A stretch of 64,000 nucleotides of DNA. Origin: Halomonas sp. 328 (GTDB taxonomy: Bacteria > Pseudomonadota > Gammaproteobacteria > Pseudomonadales > Halomonadaceae). Where the stretch lies: assembly GCF_015645095.1 (NCBI RefSeq), contig NZ_JADOTW010000001.1:142452-206451 (forward strand), in the 5' to 3' direction. Positions within the stretch are counted from its first letter, which is position 1, and each line of letters starts with the position of its first letter. The translations under genes were made by a program, and so were the position numbers. Below are positions 26,391 through 34,745 of the stretch, piece by piece. The notes beneath the pieces are model-generated. The model had not been told where the DNA came from. It did not search any database and was given only the letters and a program-made list of their open reading frames with translations.

Positions 26391-28127
26391 ATGCCCCCAC
26401 GCCTGTTGCCCCCCCTGCTGCTCAGCGCCCTGCTCGCCGCCTGTCAGGGGAGCCCTATCGCCCCGTCCGGGGCCCCCGCCGAGGATCCGCTGGCCTCCGC
26501 CCCGCCGGTGACCCGGGGCCTGGATGCCGAGGGCCTGGCCACCCTGCTGACGGCGGAGCTGGCCGGCCAGCGCGGCGACTACCGCCGCGCCACCGAGGGT
26601 TATCTGAGCGCCGCCGAGCGCTATGGCGACCCGGCCCTGGTGGAACGGGCCGCCCTGGCGGCGCGCTTCAGCGAGGACGCGGCCCTGCTGGAGGAGGCGG
26701 CACGCCGCTGGCAGGAGCAGGCGCCCGAGGCGGCGGGCCCCCAGCGCCTGCTGGCCAGCCTGGCCCTACAGCGGGGCGACTGGGAAGGCGCCCTGGCGGC
26801 GCGCCTGGTCCTGAGTGCCCAGGGTGGCCAGGGAGACCTGGCCGGTTTCGCCGAGCTGGCCATCGAACAGGGCGCTTACCTGCCCCCCCTGCGGGAGCGG
26901 CTGCGCGACTTCCTCGGCGAACTTCCCGCCGGTCATCCGCGACATCATGACGCGGTCCTGGCCACCGCCCTGCTGGAAGCGGCCAGCGGCGCGCCCCTGG
27001 CCGCCGAGGCGCGCCTCGCTCGCCTCGCCGAGTCGCGCCCCAATGACCCCGCCCTATGGCTGATCCGCGCCCAGTTGGCCCTGGAGGCCGGGGATGGCGC
27101 CGCGGCGCGACGGGCGGCACGACGCGGCCTGAGCCTGGCCCCGGACGACAGCCGTTTCACCCTGGCCCTGGCCCAGGCGGAACTCCAGCTGGGCAACCTG
27201 GCCGCCGCCGAGGCCCAGACCGACAGTCTGCTGGCCTACCATGACGAGCATCAGGAGCTGCGCCTGGCCCTGGCGCGCCTCTACCTGGAGCATGATGCCC
27301 CGGCCCCCGCCCGACGCCTGCTGCTGCCCCTGATCGATGCCGGCGACGCCCCCCCGGTGACCTACCTGCTGCTGGGCGGTATCGCCGCCGCCGATGGCGA
27401 GGTGGAGAACGCCCTGCTCTACTATCGCCAGGTGCCCCCGGGGGACGCCTTCCTGGCCGCCCGTCTGCAGGCGGTGCTGCTGCTCGACGAGGCGGGACGC
27501 TTCGATGAGGCTCGCGAGCTGCTCGCCGAGGAGCGCCGCCGCCACCCCGACCAGCTCAGCCAACTCACCAGCCTGGAGGTGGAACTGCTCGACGAGCGCG
27601 GCCGCGCCGGCGAGGCGGATGCCCTGCTGAATCGCACCCTGGCGGCCAATCCGGCGGCCGCCGACCTGCGCTACCTGCGGGCCATGCGCGCCTACCAGGC
27701 CGGTGATGTCGACGCCATGGAAGCGGACCTGCACGAACTGCTGCGTCGCGACCCCGAGAGCGCCCTGGCCCTCAACGCCCTGGGCTACACCTATGCCGAC
27801 GAGAACCGCCGCCTCGACGAGGCCCTCACACTGATCGAGCGGGCCCACGCCCTGGAGCCCGACAATGCCGCCATCCTCGATAGCCTGGGCTGGGTCCACT
27901 ATCGCCTCGGCGACCCGGATACCGCCCTGCCCTACCTGGAGCGGGCCTATGCGCGGATGCCGGATCAGGAGATCGCCGCCCACCTGATCGAGGTGCTCTG
28001 GGCCCTGGGCCGTCACGATGAGGCCCGCGCCCGCCTCCGCGAAGCCCTGGAGCGCTTCGAGGAACGCCCGCTGATCGATGACCTGCTGCAACGCCAGCCC
28101 TCACTGCTGAACCAGGACACCCCATGA
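26391..28127 (+). CDS. tetratricopeptide-repeat lipoprotein
   Basis: 578 residues. The signal peptide ends in the lipobox LLAAC (Cys about residue 18), so this is an outer-membrane or periplasm-facing lipoprotein. The rest is alpha-helical with TPR-like repeats along its length, clearest near the C-terminus (ALNALGYTYADENRRLDEAL, AILDSLGWVHYRLGDPDTAL, spaced 34 residues). Proteins of this kind precede lolB in Pseudomonas and Halomonas relatives; function is unknown but partner binding is likely. Its stop overlaps the lolB start (ATGA). Longer upstream reading frames into the hemA leader are not supported. Confidence 0.82.
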   Translation: MPPRLLPPLLLSALLAACQGSPIAPSGAPAEDPLASAPPVTRGLDAEGLATLLTAELAGQRGDYRRATEGYLSAAERYGDPALVERAALAARFSEDAALLEEAARRWQEQAPEAAGPQRLLASLALQRGDWEGALAARLVLSAQGGQGDLAGFAELAIEQGAYLPPLRERLRDFLGELPAGHPRHHDAVLATALLEAASGAPLAAEARLARLAESRPNDPALWLIRAQLALEAGDGAAARRAARRGLSLAPDDSRFTLALAQAELQLGNLAAAEAQTDSLLAYHDEHQELRLALARLYLEHDAPAPARRLLLPLIDAGDAPPVTYLLLGGIAAADGEVENALLYYRQVPPGDAFLAARLQAVLLLDEAGRFDEARELLAEERRRHPDQLSQLTSLEVELLDERGRAGEADALLNRTLAANPAAADLRYLRAMRAYQAGDVDAMEADLHELLRRDPESALALNALGYTYADENRRLDEALTLIERAHALEPDNAAILDSLGWVHYRLGDPDTALPYLERAYARMPDQEIAAHLIEVLWALGRHDEARARLREALERFEERPLIDDLLQRQPSLLNQDTP

Positions 28128-28720
28128 TTCGACTGCTCGCCCCCCTGCTGGTACTGACCCTGCTGGCCGGCTGTGCCGTTCGCCCCCCCGCCGAGGCCCC
28201 CAGCGAGCGCGGCCCCTGGGCCGACCAGGCCGCGAGCCTCGAGGCCCTGGACACCTGGGAGCTGATCGCCCGGGTCGGCCTGCGTACCCCGGAGGAGGCC
28301 ACCAGCGCCAACCTGGATTGGCGCCAGACCCCCTACCACTATCGCCTGCTGCTGAGCGGCCCCTTCGGCAGCGGCCGCAGCACCCTGGAGGGGCGCACCG
28401 GCCGGGTCTCCCTGACCACCCCCGAAGGGCGCTTCGAGGCCGAGAGCCCCGAGGCCCTGCTCCAGGAGCAGCTGGGCTGGAGCCTGCCGGTCTCGGCCCT
28501 GGACCACTGGGTCCGCGGCCTGCCCGCCGCCGGTCAGCACGACCTGGAGCGGGATGCCCAGGGCTACCCCCGACGCCTGCGCCAGGCCGGCTGGGAGATC
28601 GACTACCGGGACTGGACCTGGGCCGAAGGGCTCTGGCTGCCGCGCCGCCTGGTGATGAGTTATGACAGCCTCAGGGTCACCCTGGTGGTCAACGAGTGGC
28701 GCCCGGAGGTGGCTCGGTGA
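28124..28720 (+). CDS. lolB: outer-membrane lipoprotein LolB
   Basis: 198 residues. Signal peptide with lipobox LLAGC; the mature protein matches the LolB pattern (WELIARVGLRTPEEATSANL, then beta-strand-rich sequence with SGPFGSG). LolB receives lipoproteins from LolA and inserts them in the outer membrane. It overlaps the TPR gene by 4 bp and its stop overlaps the ispE GTG start, so the three are translationally coupled. lolB-ispE-tRNA-prs is the conserved order in gammaproteobacteria. Confidence 0.92.
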   Translation: MIRLLAPLLVLTLLAGCAVRPPAEAPSERGPWADQAASLEALDTWELIARVGLRTPEEATSANLDWRQTPYHYRLLLSGPFGSGRSTLEGRTGRVSLTTPEGRFEAESPEALLQEQLGWSLPVSALDHWVRGLPAAGQHDLERDAQGYPRRLRQAGWEIDYRDWTWAEGLWLPRRLVMSYDSLRVTLVVNEWRPEVAR

Positions 28721-29589
28721 CGCCCCCCCTGCGCCTGCCGGCACCCGCCAAGCTCAATCGCCTGCTGCATATCACCGGCCGTCGTGCCGACGGCTATCAC
28801 GAGCTGCAGACCCTCTTCCAGTTCCTCGACCACGGCGACACCCTGACCTTCGCGACCCGCGACGACGGCACGCTGCGCCTGACCCCGGCCCTGCCCGGCG
28901 TCGCCGCCGAGGAGAACCTGATCCTGCGCGCCGCGCGCCTGCTGCGGGACGAGACCGGCTGCCGGCAAGGCGCCGACATCCACCTGGAGAAGCGCCTGCC
29001 CATGGGCGGCGGCCTGGGCGGCGGCAGCTCGGACGCCGCCACCACCCTGCTCGGCCTCAATGCCCTCTGGGGCCTGGACCTGTCCCTGGAACGCCTTGCC
29101 GAGCTGGGGCTCGCCCTGGGCGCCGACGTGCCGGTCTTCGTCCACGGCCAGGCCGCCTGGGCAGAGGGCATCGGCGAGCGGCTCACCCCGGTAGAGCTCG
29201 ACACCCCCTGGTTCGTGGTCATTCACCCCGGCGTCTCGGTAGCCACCCCGGCGGTCTTCGGCGCCCCTCGATTGACACGTCATACCCCCCCCATTACCAT
29301 GGCGCGCGCATTGCAGGAGGGGCCGGAGGGCTGGCATAACGACTGTGAAGCCACGGTTCGCGAGCTCTATCCGCCGGTCGCCGAAGCACTGGATTGGCTG
29401 GGCCAACAGGCGCCGACCCGGCTCACCGGCACCGGGGCCTGCCTCTTCGCCTGGTTGACGAACGAGGCGGATGCGGATAGCATTCTGCGCCGACTTGGCC
29501 GCCACGACTGGCAGGGCTTCAAGGCGCGGGGATGCAACCGGTCGCCTCTTCACGCGGTGTTGGAAGAGCGAGCGGCACCCGAGTCCTGA
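28717..29589 (+). CDS. ispE: 4-diphosphocytidyl-2-C-methyl-D-erythritol kinase
   Basis: 290 residues from GTG at 28717, with GGAGG 8 nt upstream and the lolB stop overlapping it. GHMP kinase: substrate motif PAPAKLNRLLHITGRRADGYH at the N-terminus and ATP loop LPMGGGLGGGSSDAATTL about residue 95. It phosphorylates CDP-methylerythritol in the MEP pathway of isoprenoid synthesis. tRNA-Gln follows after 34 bp. Confidence 0.95.
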   Translation: MTPPLRLPAPAKLNRLLHITGRRADGYHELQTLFQFLDHGDTLTFATRDDGTLRLTPALPGVAAEENLILRAARLLRDETGCRQGADIHLEKRLPMGGGLGGGSSDAATTLLGLNALWGLDLSLERLAELGLALGADVPVFVHGQAAWAEGIGERLTPVELDTPWFVVIHPGVSVATPAVFGAPRLTRHTPPITMARALQEGPEGWHNDCEATVRELYPPVAEALDWLGQQAPTRLTGTGACLFAWLTNEADADSILRRLGRHDWQGFKARGCNRSPLHAVLEERAAPES

Positions 29590-29623
29590 CCCGGGTCAGC
29601 GGCAGGCCAATCGGCAAGATTGC

Positions 29624-29698
29624 TGGGGTATAGCCAAGCGGTAAGGCAGCGGTTTTTGGTATCGCCATGCGCAGGTTCGAATCCTGCTACCCCAGCCA
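29624..29698 (+). tRNA. tRNA-Gln (anticodon TTG)
   Basis: 75 nt with encoded CCA end. Acceptor stem TGGGGTA/TACCCCA, anticodon stem GCGGT/ATCGC around loop TTTTGGT giving anticodon TTG, T arm GCAGG-TTCGAAT-CCTGC. The ispE-tRNA-prs location is the same as in Pseudomonas and E. coli relatives. No separate terminator is visible, so it may be co-transcribed with its neighbours. Confidence 0.96.
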
Positions 29699-29771
29699 CT
29701 TCTTCCCGCCCGACTGCTCGATAAGCTCCTCATCCCTGACGAGATCCCCCAGACTCCTAAAGGTGCCGCGC

Positions 29772-30713
29772 GTGTCTAAATTGATGGTTTTCACCGGGAA
29801 CGCCAATCCCGAACTCGCCCGTAAGATTGCCGAGGGCCTGGACAACCGGCTCGGCCATGCCACGGTCGGCCAGTTCAGCGATGGCGAAATCGCGGTCGAG
29901 ATCAATGAGAACGTGCGTGGCAAGGATGTCTTTATCCTGCAGTCCACCTGCGCCCCCACCAACGACAACCTGATGGAACTGATCCTGATGGTGGACGCGC
30001 TGCGCCGCGCCTCCGCTCACCGGATCACCGCCGTGGTGCCCTACTTCGGTTACGCCCGTCAGGATCGCCGGGTGCGCTCCGCCCGGGTGCCCATCTCCGC
30101 CAAGGTGGTGGCCGACATGATGGTCAAGGCCGGCGTCGACCGGGTGATGACCATGGACCTGCACGCGGACCAGATCCAGGGCTTCTTCGACGTGCCGGTG
30201 GACAACGTCTACGGCTCGCCGATCCTGCTCGACGATATCGAGCGCCAGAATTACGACGACCTGGTGGTGGTCTCCCCCGACGTGGGCGGCGTGGTCCGCG
30301 CCCGGGCCATCGCCAAGCAGCTCAATGCCGACCTCGCCATCATCGACAAGCGTCGCCCCCAGGCCAACCAGGCCCAGGTGATGCACATCATCGGCGAGAT
30401 CGAAGACCGCACCTGCGTGGTGGTGGACGACATGATCGATACCGCCGGCACCCTGTGCAAGGCCGGCGAGGCCCTCAAGGATCACGGCGCCCGCCGCGTG
30501 GTGGCCTATGCCACCCATCCGATCCTCTCCGGCCCCGCCGTCGACAATATCACCGGTTCGGTGCTCGACGAGGTGGTGGTCACCGACACCATCCCCCTCT
30601 CCGAGACCGCCCGTCGCAGCGGCAAGATTCGCCAGCTGAGCGTGGCCGGGCTGATCGCCGAGGCGATCCGCCGGGTCAGCAACGAAGAATCCGTCAGCGC
30701 CATGTTCCACTGA
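29772..30713 (+). CDS. prs: ribose-phosphate pyrophosphokinase
   Basis: 313 residues from GTG at 29772: AAAGGTG lies 6-7 nt upstream and the encoded start [16 protein letters not shown] aligns with known Prs N-termini. The PRPP loop is [13 protein letters not shown] and the ATP flexible loop [10 protein letters not shown]. Makes PRPP from ribose 5-phosphate and ATP for nucleotide, histidine and tryptophan synthesis. It lies between tRNA-Gln and rplY. Confidence 0.96.
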   Translation: MSKLMVFTGNANPELARKIAEGLDNRLGHATVGQFSDGEIAVEINENVRGKDVFILQSTCAPTNDNLMELILMVDALRRASAHRITAVVPYFGYARQDRRVRSARVPISAKVVADMMVKAGVDRVMTMDLHADQIQGFFDVPVDNVYGSPILLDDIERQNYDDLVVVSPDVGGVVRARAIAKQLNADLAIIDKRRPQANQAQVMHIIGEIEDRTCVVVDDMIDTAGTLCKAGEALKDHGARRVVAYATHPILSGPAVDNITGSVLDEVVVTDTIPLSETARRSGKIRQLSVAGLIAEAIRRVSNEESVSAMFH

Positions 30714-30756
30714 GAACGCGGCGCTCGGTCGCCCGCCCGGCACCGCCGGGCCCCTG

Positions 30757-30793
30757 GAAAGCGTTATCGCCTGGTCGCGGGGATGGCGCTTTC
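30757..30793 (+). promoter_or_regulatory. strong hairpin in the prs-rplY gap (possible rplY leader element)
   Basis: Twelve consecutive pairs (30757-30768 with 30782-30793, including two G-T wobbles), one mismatch, two more pairs, and a 7-nt loop TGGTCGC. It is followed by CTCGATCC rather than a T run, so it is a poor intrinsic terminator. It ends 25 bp before the rplY start codon. Confidence 0.55.
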
Positions 30794-30818
30794 TCGATCC
30801 AACCCATGAGGTTTTCCA

Positions 30819-31451
30819 ATGTCCGAATTCACTTTGACTGCCAGCGTTCGTAACGACCTGGGGAAAGGTGCGAGCCGCCGCCTGCGTCGTGCGAACCTCG
30901 AGGTGCCCGCCATCATCTACGGTGGTGAGAAGGCGCCCCAGCCGATCTCCGTCGAGAAGTCCGCCTTCTACAAGGCCATCGAGGACGAGGCCTTCTTCGC
31001 CTCCGTGATCACCCTCGACGTGGCCGGCCAGAAGGAGACCGTGGTGGTGCGTGACCTGCAGCGTCACCCCTTCAAGCCGCTGGTCACCCACGCCGACTTC
31101 CTGCGCGTCGACGCCACCCACGCCATCACCATCAAGGTGCCGCTGCACGTGGTGGGCGAAGAGCAGAGCAAGGCCATCAAGGAACAGGGCGGCGAACTGC
31201 ACGTCCTGGCCAACGAGGTGGAAGTGAGCTGCCTGCCGAAGGACCTGCCCGACTTCCTGGAGATCGACATCACCGAGACCGAGATCGGTCAGACCCTGCA
31301 CCTCTCCGACCTCAAGCTGCCGGAAGGCGTGACCCTGGTCGAGCTGAGCCACGGTGCCGACCACGACCAGGCCCTGGTCAACCTGACCAAGCCCAAGGTC
31401 CGTGGTGACGAGGCCGAAGGCGAAGAAGGCGGCGAAGAGAGCGCCGAGTAA
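30819..31451 (+). CDS. rplY: 50S ribosomal protein L25 (long CTC-type)
   Basis: 210 residues: N-terminal L25 5S-rRNA-binding domain (about 1-90, [19 protein letters not shown]), then the CTC-type beta domain (91-185) and an acidic tail rich in Glu and Gly. E. coli L25 is only the first domain; the long form is usual in Pseudomonas and Halomonas. It binds 5S rRNA in the large subunit. GAGG precedes the ATG. Terminator 45 bp after the stop. Confidence 0.94.
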   Translation: MSEFTLTASVRNDLGKGASRRLRRANLEVPAIIYGGEKAPQPISVEKSAFYKAIEDEAFFASVITLDVAGQKETVVVRDLQRHPFKPLVTHADFLRVDATHAITIKVPLHVVGEEQSKAIKEQGGELHVLANEVEVSCLPKDLPDFLEIDITETEIGQTLHLSDLKLPEGVTLVELSHGADHDQALVNLTKPKVRGDEAEGEEGGEESAE

Positions 31452-31495
31452 GTCGTCGCTCCCGGGAGGCGCCCTCGCCTCCCTTCGCCCGTTCG

Positions 31496-31527
31496 ATCAA
31501 GCGCCCCGCGGGGCGCTTGATTGCTTT
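31496..31527 (+). terminator. rho-independent terminator after rplY
   Basis: 26-bp palindrome ATCAAGCGCCCC.. paired with ..GGGGCGCTTGAT (31496-31521) followed by TGCTTT. It lies 15 bp before the pth ribosome binding site, so pth may depend on read-through or on its own promoter. Confidence 0.7.
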
Positions 31528-31541
31528 GTGGAGATGCCAAC

Positions 31542-32126
31542 ATGCCCCAGATCAAGGCGATCATCGGACTCGGCAACCCCGGCGCCGAGTACGAGGCGAC
31601 CCGCCATAACGCCGGCGCCTGGCTGGTCCAGGCCCTGGCCCGGCGCGGGCTCAGCGAGCTGCGCCCGGAGAAGAAGTTCCTGGGCCGCTACGCCAAGGTG
31701 CGCCTGGACGGTCACGAGGTTCACCTGCTCGAGCCCACCACCTTCATGAATCGCAGCGGCGCCGCCGTGGCGGCGCTGTGCAACTTCTACAAGCTTGCCC
31801 CGGACGAGCTGCTGGTGGCCCATGACGAACTGGATATCGCCCCCGGCACCGCCCGCTACAAGAGCGGTGGCGGCCACGGCGGCCATAACGGCCTGCGCGA
31901 TATCATCAGCGCTCTCGGCAACGACAAGACCTTCCACCGGCTGCGCATCGGCATCGGCCACCCGGGCAGCGCCAAGCAGGTGGTCAACTATGTGCTGAGC
32001 CGCCCCGGCAAGGCGGAGCTGGCCGCCATCGAGGCCGCCCTGGACGAGATCCAGGCCACCCTCCCCGACGCCCTGGCCGGCGATTGGGCCCGGGCGATGA
32101 ACCGGTTGCACGGCTTTTCCGCCTAA
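31542..32126 (+). CDS. pth: peptidyl-tRNA hydrolase
   Basis: 194 residues from ATG at 31542 (GGAGA upstream). Catalytic Asn12 (IGLGNPG), His22 (RHNAGAW) and the aspartate in VAHDELDIAPG are all present, as is the GGGHGGHNGLRDI motif. It recycles peptidyl-tRNAs released prematurely from ribosomes. rplY-pth-ychF is the conserved gene order. Confidence 0.96.
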   Translation: MPQIKAIIGLGNPGAEYEATRHNAGAWLVQALARRGLSELRPEKKFLGRYAKVRLDGHEVHLLEPTTFMNRSGAAVAALCNFYKLAPDELLVAHDELDIAPGTARYKSGGGHGGHNGLRDIISALGNDKTFHRLRIGIGHPGSAKQVVNYVLSRPGKAELAAIEAALDEIQATLPDALAGDWARAMNRLHGFSA

Positions 32127-32138
32127 GGCGGAAAGCTA

Positions 32139-32216
32139 GCTGGAAGCTGGAAAGCACCATGGCTCCACCAACACTGGGGGTAAGGTTTTTCTTCAAGCTT
32201 CCAGCCGCGAAGCGGC
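32139..32216. other. inverted repeat and hairpin between pth and ychF
   Basis: 10-bp inverted repeat GCTGGAAGCT (32139-32148) / AGCTTCCAGC (32196-32205), overlapped by a small GCCGC-GAA-GCGGC hairpin (32204-32216). The loop holds GGTTTTT. It may act in transcript ends between pth and ychF, or be an extragenic repeat. Confidence 0.45.
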
Positions 32217-32307
32217 GCTCTTCCCGCTTATAGCTGATCCTTGCCCCATCTCGTACAATGGCGCCAACTTACCCCGTCCCTCGGCACAGCATTCTCAGGA
32301 ACAGATT

Positions 32308-33399
32308 ATGGGTTTTAACTGCGGTATCGTCGGCCTGCCCAATGTGGGCAAGTCCACCCTCTTCAATGCGCTGACCAAGTCCGGCATCGACGCCGAGAAC
32401 TTCCCCTTCTGCACCATCGAGCCCAATGTCGGTATCGTGCCGATGCCCGATCCGCGCCTCGACAAGCTGGCCGAGATCGTCAACCCCCAGAAGGTGCTGC
32501 CCACCACCATGGAGTTCGTCGATATCGCCGGCCTGGTGGCGGGCGCCTCCAAGGGCGAGGGCCTGGGCAACCAGTTCCTGGCCAATATCCGCGAGACCCA
32601 GGCCATCGCCCATGTGGTGCGCTGCTTCGACAACGACAACGTCATCCACGTCGCCAACCAGGTGGATCCCGCCAGCGATATCGAGACCATCAACCTGGAG
32701 CTGGCCCTGGCCGACCTGGACACCGTGGAGCGCGCCATCCAGCGCCTGGTGCGGGTCGCCAAGGGTGGCGACAAGGACGCCATCGCCACCAAGGCGATCC
32801 TCGAGCGCATCCAGCCCCACCTGGCCGAGGGCCAGCCGCTGCGTAGCTTCGGCCTCGATGACGACGAGAAGAAGGCGCTCAAGAGCTTCGGCTTCCTGAC
32901 GCTCAAGCCCACCATGTATATCGCCAACGTCAACGAGGATGGTTTCGACGACAACCCCTACCTGGACGTGGTCAAGGCCATCGCCGCCGAGGAAGGCGCC
33001 GTGGTGGTGCCGGTGTGCAACCAGATCGAGGCGGAGATCGCCGAGCTCGACGACGAGGAACGCGCCATGTTCCTCGACGAGATGGGCATGGAGGAGCCGG
33101 GCCTGGATCGGGTGATCCGCGCCGGCTACGAGCTTCTCGGCCTGCAGACCTACTTCACCGCCGGGGTCAAGGAGGTGCGCGCCTGGACCGTCAAGGTGGG
33201 CGCCACCGCCCCCGAGGCCGCCGGGGTGATCCACACCGACTTCCAGAAGGGCTTTATCCGCGCCGAGGTGATCGGCTACGACGACTACGTCGCCCTGGGC
33301 GGCGAGCAGGGCGCCAAGGATGCCGGCAAGTGGCGCCTGGAGGGCAAGGAGTATGTCGTCAAGGACGGCGATGTGATCCACTTCCGCTTTAACGTCTAG
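32308..33399 (+). CDS. ychF: ribosome-binding ATPase YchF/OLA1
   Basis: 363 residues, full length. P-loop GLPNVGKST at residues 9-17, switch DIAGLVAGA, and NVNEDGF instead of a GTPase NKxD, which fits the known preference of YchF for ATP. A coiled-coil insert and a C-terminal TGS domain (from about residue 275; [14 protein letters not shown]...) complete the family layout. Obg-type translation factor involved in stress responses. AGGAA precedes the ATG. Confidence 0.96.
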   Translation: MGFNCGIVGLPNVGKSTLFNALTKSGIDAENFPFCTIEPNVGIVPMPDPRLDKLAEIVNPQKVLPTTMEFVDIAGLVAGASKGEGLGNQFLANIRETQAIAHVVRCFDNDNVIHVANQVDPASDIETINLELALADLDTVERAIQRLVRVAKGGDKDAIATKAILERIQPHLAEGQPLRSFGLDDDEKKALKSFGFLTLKPTMYIANVNEDGFDDNPYLDVVKAIAAEEGAVVVPVCNQIEAEIAELDDEERAMFLDEMGMEEPGLDRVIRAGYELLGLQTYFTAGVKEVRAWTVKVGATAPEAAGVIHTDFQKGFIRAEVIGYDDYVALGGEQGAKDAGKWRLEGKEYVVKDGDVIHFRFNV

Positions 33400-33436
33400 A
33401 ATACAAGGCGTTAGCGATTAGCTCTCTCACTGTCGA

Positions 33437-33559
33437 GGCCCGAGGCTAGCCTGGGGGCAAGCACTACGCAAAGACGCTGTGAATCCATCCATGGACGCTC
33501 GACTTTTTCGTCCCTGAAAAAGACGCTTTGCTCCGGCTTGCCCCCAGCGCCTCTCAGCC
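33437..33559 (+). repeat. intergenic repeat family, copy C (short form)
   Basis: Left end GGCCCGAGGCTAGCCTGGGG, right end GCCCCCAGCGCCTCTCAGCC. Internal AAAGACGCTGTGAATCCATC and CCCTGAAAAAGACGCTTTGC blocks are nearly identical to copy A; the middle ~90 bp of A is missing. It lies 37 bp after the ychF stop. Confidence 0.75.
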
Positions 33560-33659
33560 ACCCTGAGTGAGGTGAGATGCCTCCGCACTTATCGCCACGG
33601 TTTTCCGACCGTGGCCGGCGCGGTAGACTCGAGGCTCGCCACCCGTCCGGGATCCGGAG

Positions 33660-33875
33660 ATGGAACTCAAGGAATTCGCCTTCGGCGGCCTCTATATCGC
33701 TCCCCTGCTGCTCTATGCCCTGCTCGGCGCCCTCGTCACCCTGGTGCTGCGCTGGGGCCTGCACCGTCTCCTGCCCGGTCGTCGGCTCTGGTTCGAGGCC
33801 TGGTTCGACGCCTCGCTGTTCCTTCTCTCGACCGCCGCCATCGCCTTCCTGGCGATCGGCCCAGGAAGCCCCTGA
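33660..33875 (+). CDS. DUF1656 small membrane protein (AaeX type)
   Basis: 71 residues with two hydrophobic segments (about 10-30 and 45-65). This DUF1656/AaeX-like protein is normally encoded just before an HlyD-type periplasmic adaptor and a FUSC-type transporter, as here; its job in the efflux system is unknown. Its stop overlaps the adaptor start (TGATG). The ribosome binding site is not ideal (GGAG directly abuts the ATG, GGGA is further upstream). Confidence 0.82.
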   Translation: MELKEFAFGGLYIAPLLLYALLGALVTLVLRWGLHRLLPGRRLWFEAWFDASLFLLSTAAIAFLAIGPGSP

Positions 33876-34741
33876 TGTCCACTCGACTCCGCCTGCTCGT
33901 GACCCTGGTGGTCGTGACCCTGGCCGCACTGGCCGGCCTCTGGCTTTGGTACGCCTACCTCTACACCCCCTGGACCCGGGACGGCCGGGTGCGCGCCGTG
34001 GTGATCACCCTGGCCAGCCAGGTCTCGGGGCCGGTGGAGACCCTATGGGTCACCGACGGACAAGCGGTCGAGGCCGGCGAGCCGCTGTTTCGCATCGAGC
34101 CCGGCCGTTACCAGCACCTGGTCGATGGCGCCGAGGCGACCCTGGAGCGACGCCGCGCCGAACTCGAGCTGCGCCAGCACGAGGCCGAGCGCCGCGACCA
34201 CCTGGGGGCTCAGGTCATCAGTGCCGAACATCTCGAGGCCGCGCGCATCGATCGCCGGGTGGCCGCCGCCGCCCTGGCCCAGGCCGAGAGCGAGCTGGCC
34301 CGCGCCCGCCTCGACCTGGAACACACCACCGTCACCGCCCCCGTGGCCGGCCATGTCCTCAACCTGCGACTCGCCGGCGGCAACCCTGTCGCCGCCGGCA
34401 GTCCGGTCATGGCCCTGGTTCGGGACGACTCCTGGTATGTCACCGGTTACTTCGAGGAGACCAAGCTGCCGAGGATCCGCGTGGGGGATCCCGCCCGGGT
34501 CACGCTGATGAGCGGGGATACCACCCTCAACGGCCGGGTGGCCGCCATCGGCCGCGGCATCGCCGATGCCAATACGACGCCCGACGGCCAGTTGCTGCCC
34601 CAGGTCCAGCCGACCTTCGACTGGGTTCGCCTGGCCCAGCGTATCCCGGTGCATATCGCCCTGGACGAGCTGCCCGAGGGGCTCGCCCTCAGCGTCGGCA
34701 TGACCGCCTCGGTGCGCATCCTCGACGCCGCGGCGGAGTGA
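33875..34741 (+). CDS. HlyD-family efflux periplasmic adaptor (AaeA/EmrA-like)
   Basis: 288 residues from the ATG at 33875. One N-terminal membrane anchor (about 6-28), then a lipoyl/barrel-sandwich half (VSGPVETLWVTDGQAVEAGE), an alpha-helical hairpin of about 60 residues, the second half motif (VTAPVAGHVLNLRLAGGNPV) and a beta-barrel. It bridges the inner-membrane pump to an outer-membrane channel, which is not encoded nearby. Coupled to the DUF1656 gene upstream and 4 bp before the FUSC gene. Confidence 0.9.
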   Translation: MSTRLRLLVTLVVVTLAALAGLWLWYAYLYTPWTRDGRVRAVVITLASQVSGPVETLWVTDGQAVEAGEPLFRIEPGRYQHLVDGAEATLERRRAELELRQHEAERRDHLGAQVISAEHLEAARIDRRVAAAALAQAESELARARLDLEHTTVTAPVAGHVLNLRLAGGNPVAAGSPVMALVRDDSWYVTGYFEETKLPRIRVGDPARVTLMSGDTTLNGRVAAIGRGIADANTTPDGQLLPQVQPTFDWVRLAQRIPVHIALDELPEGLALSVGMTASVRILDAAAE

Positions 34742-34745
34742 TCCC

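Noticed and set aside
29624..29698. tRNA-Gln as an integration site for a mobile element
   Set aside because: Both sides are conserved housekeeping genes (ispE, prs) and I see no duplicated tRNA 3' end or integrase.
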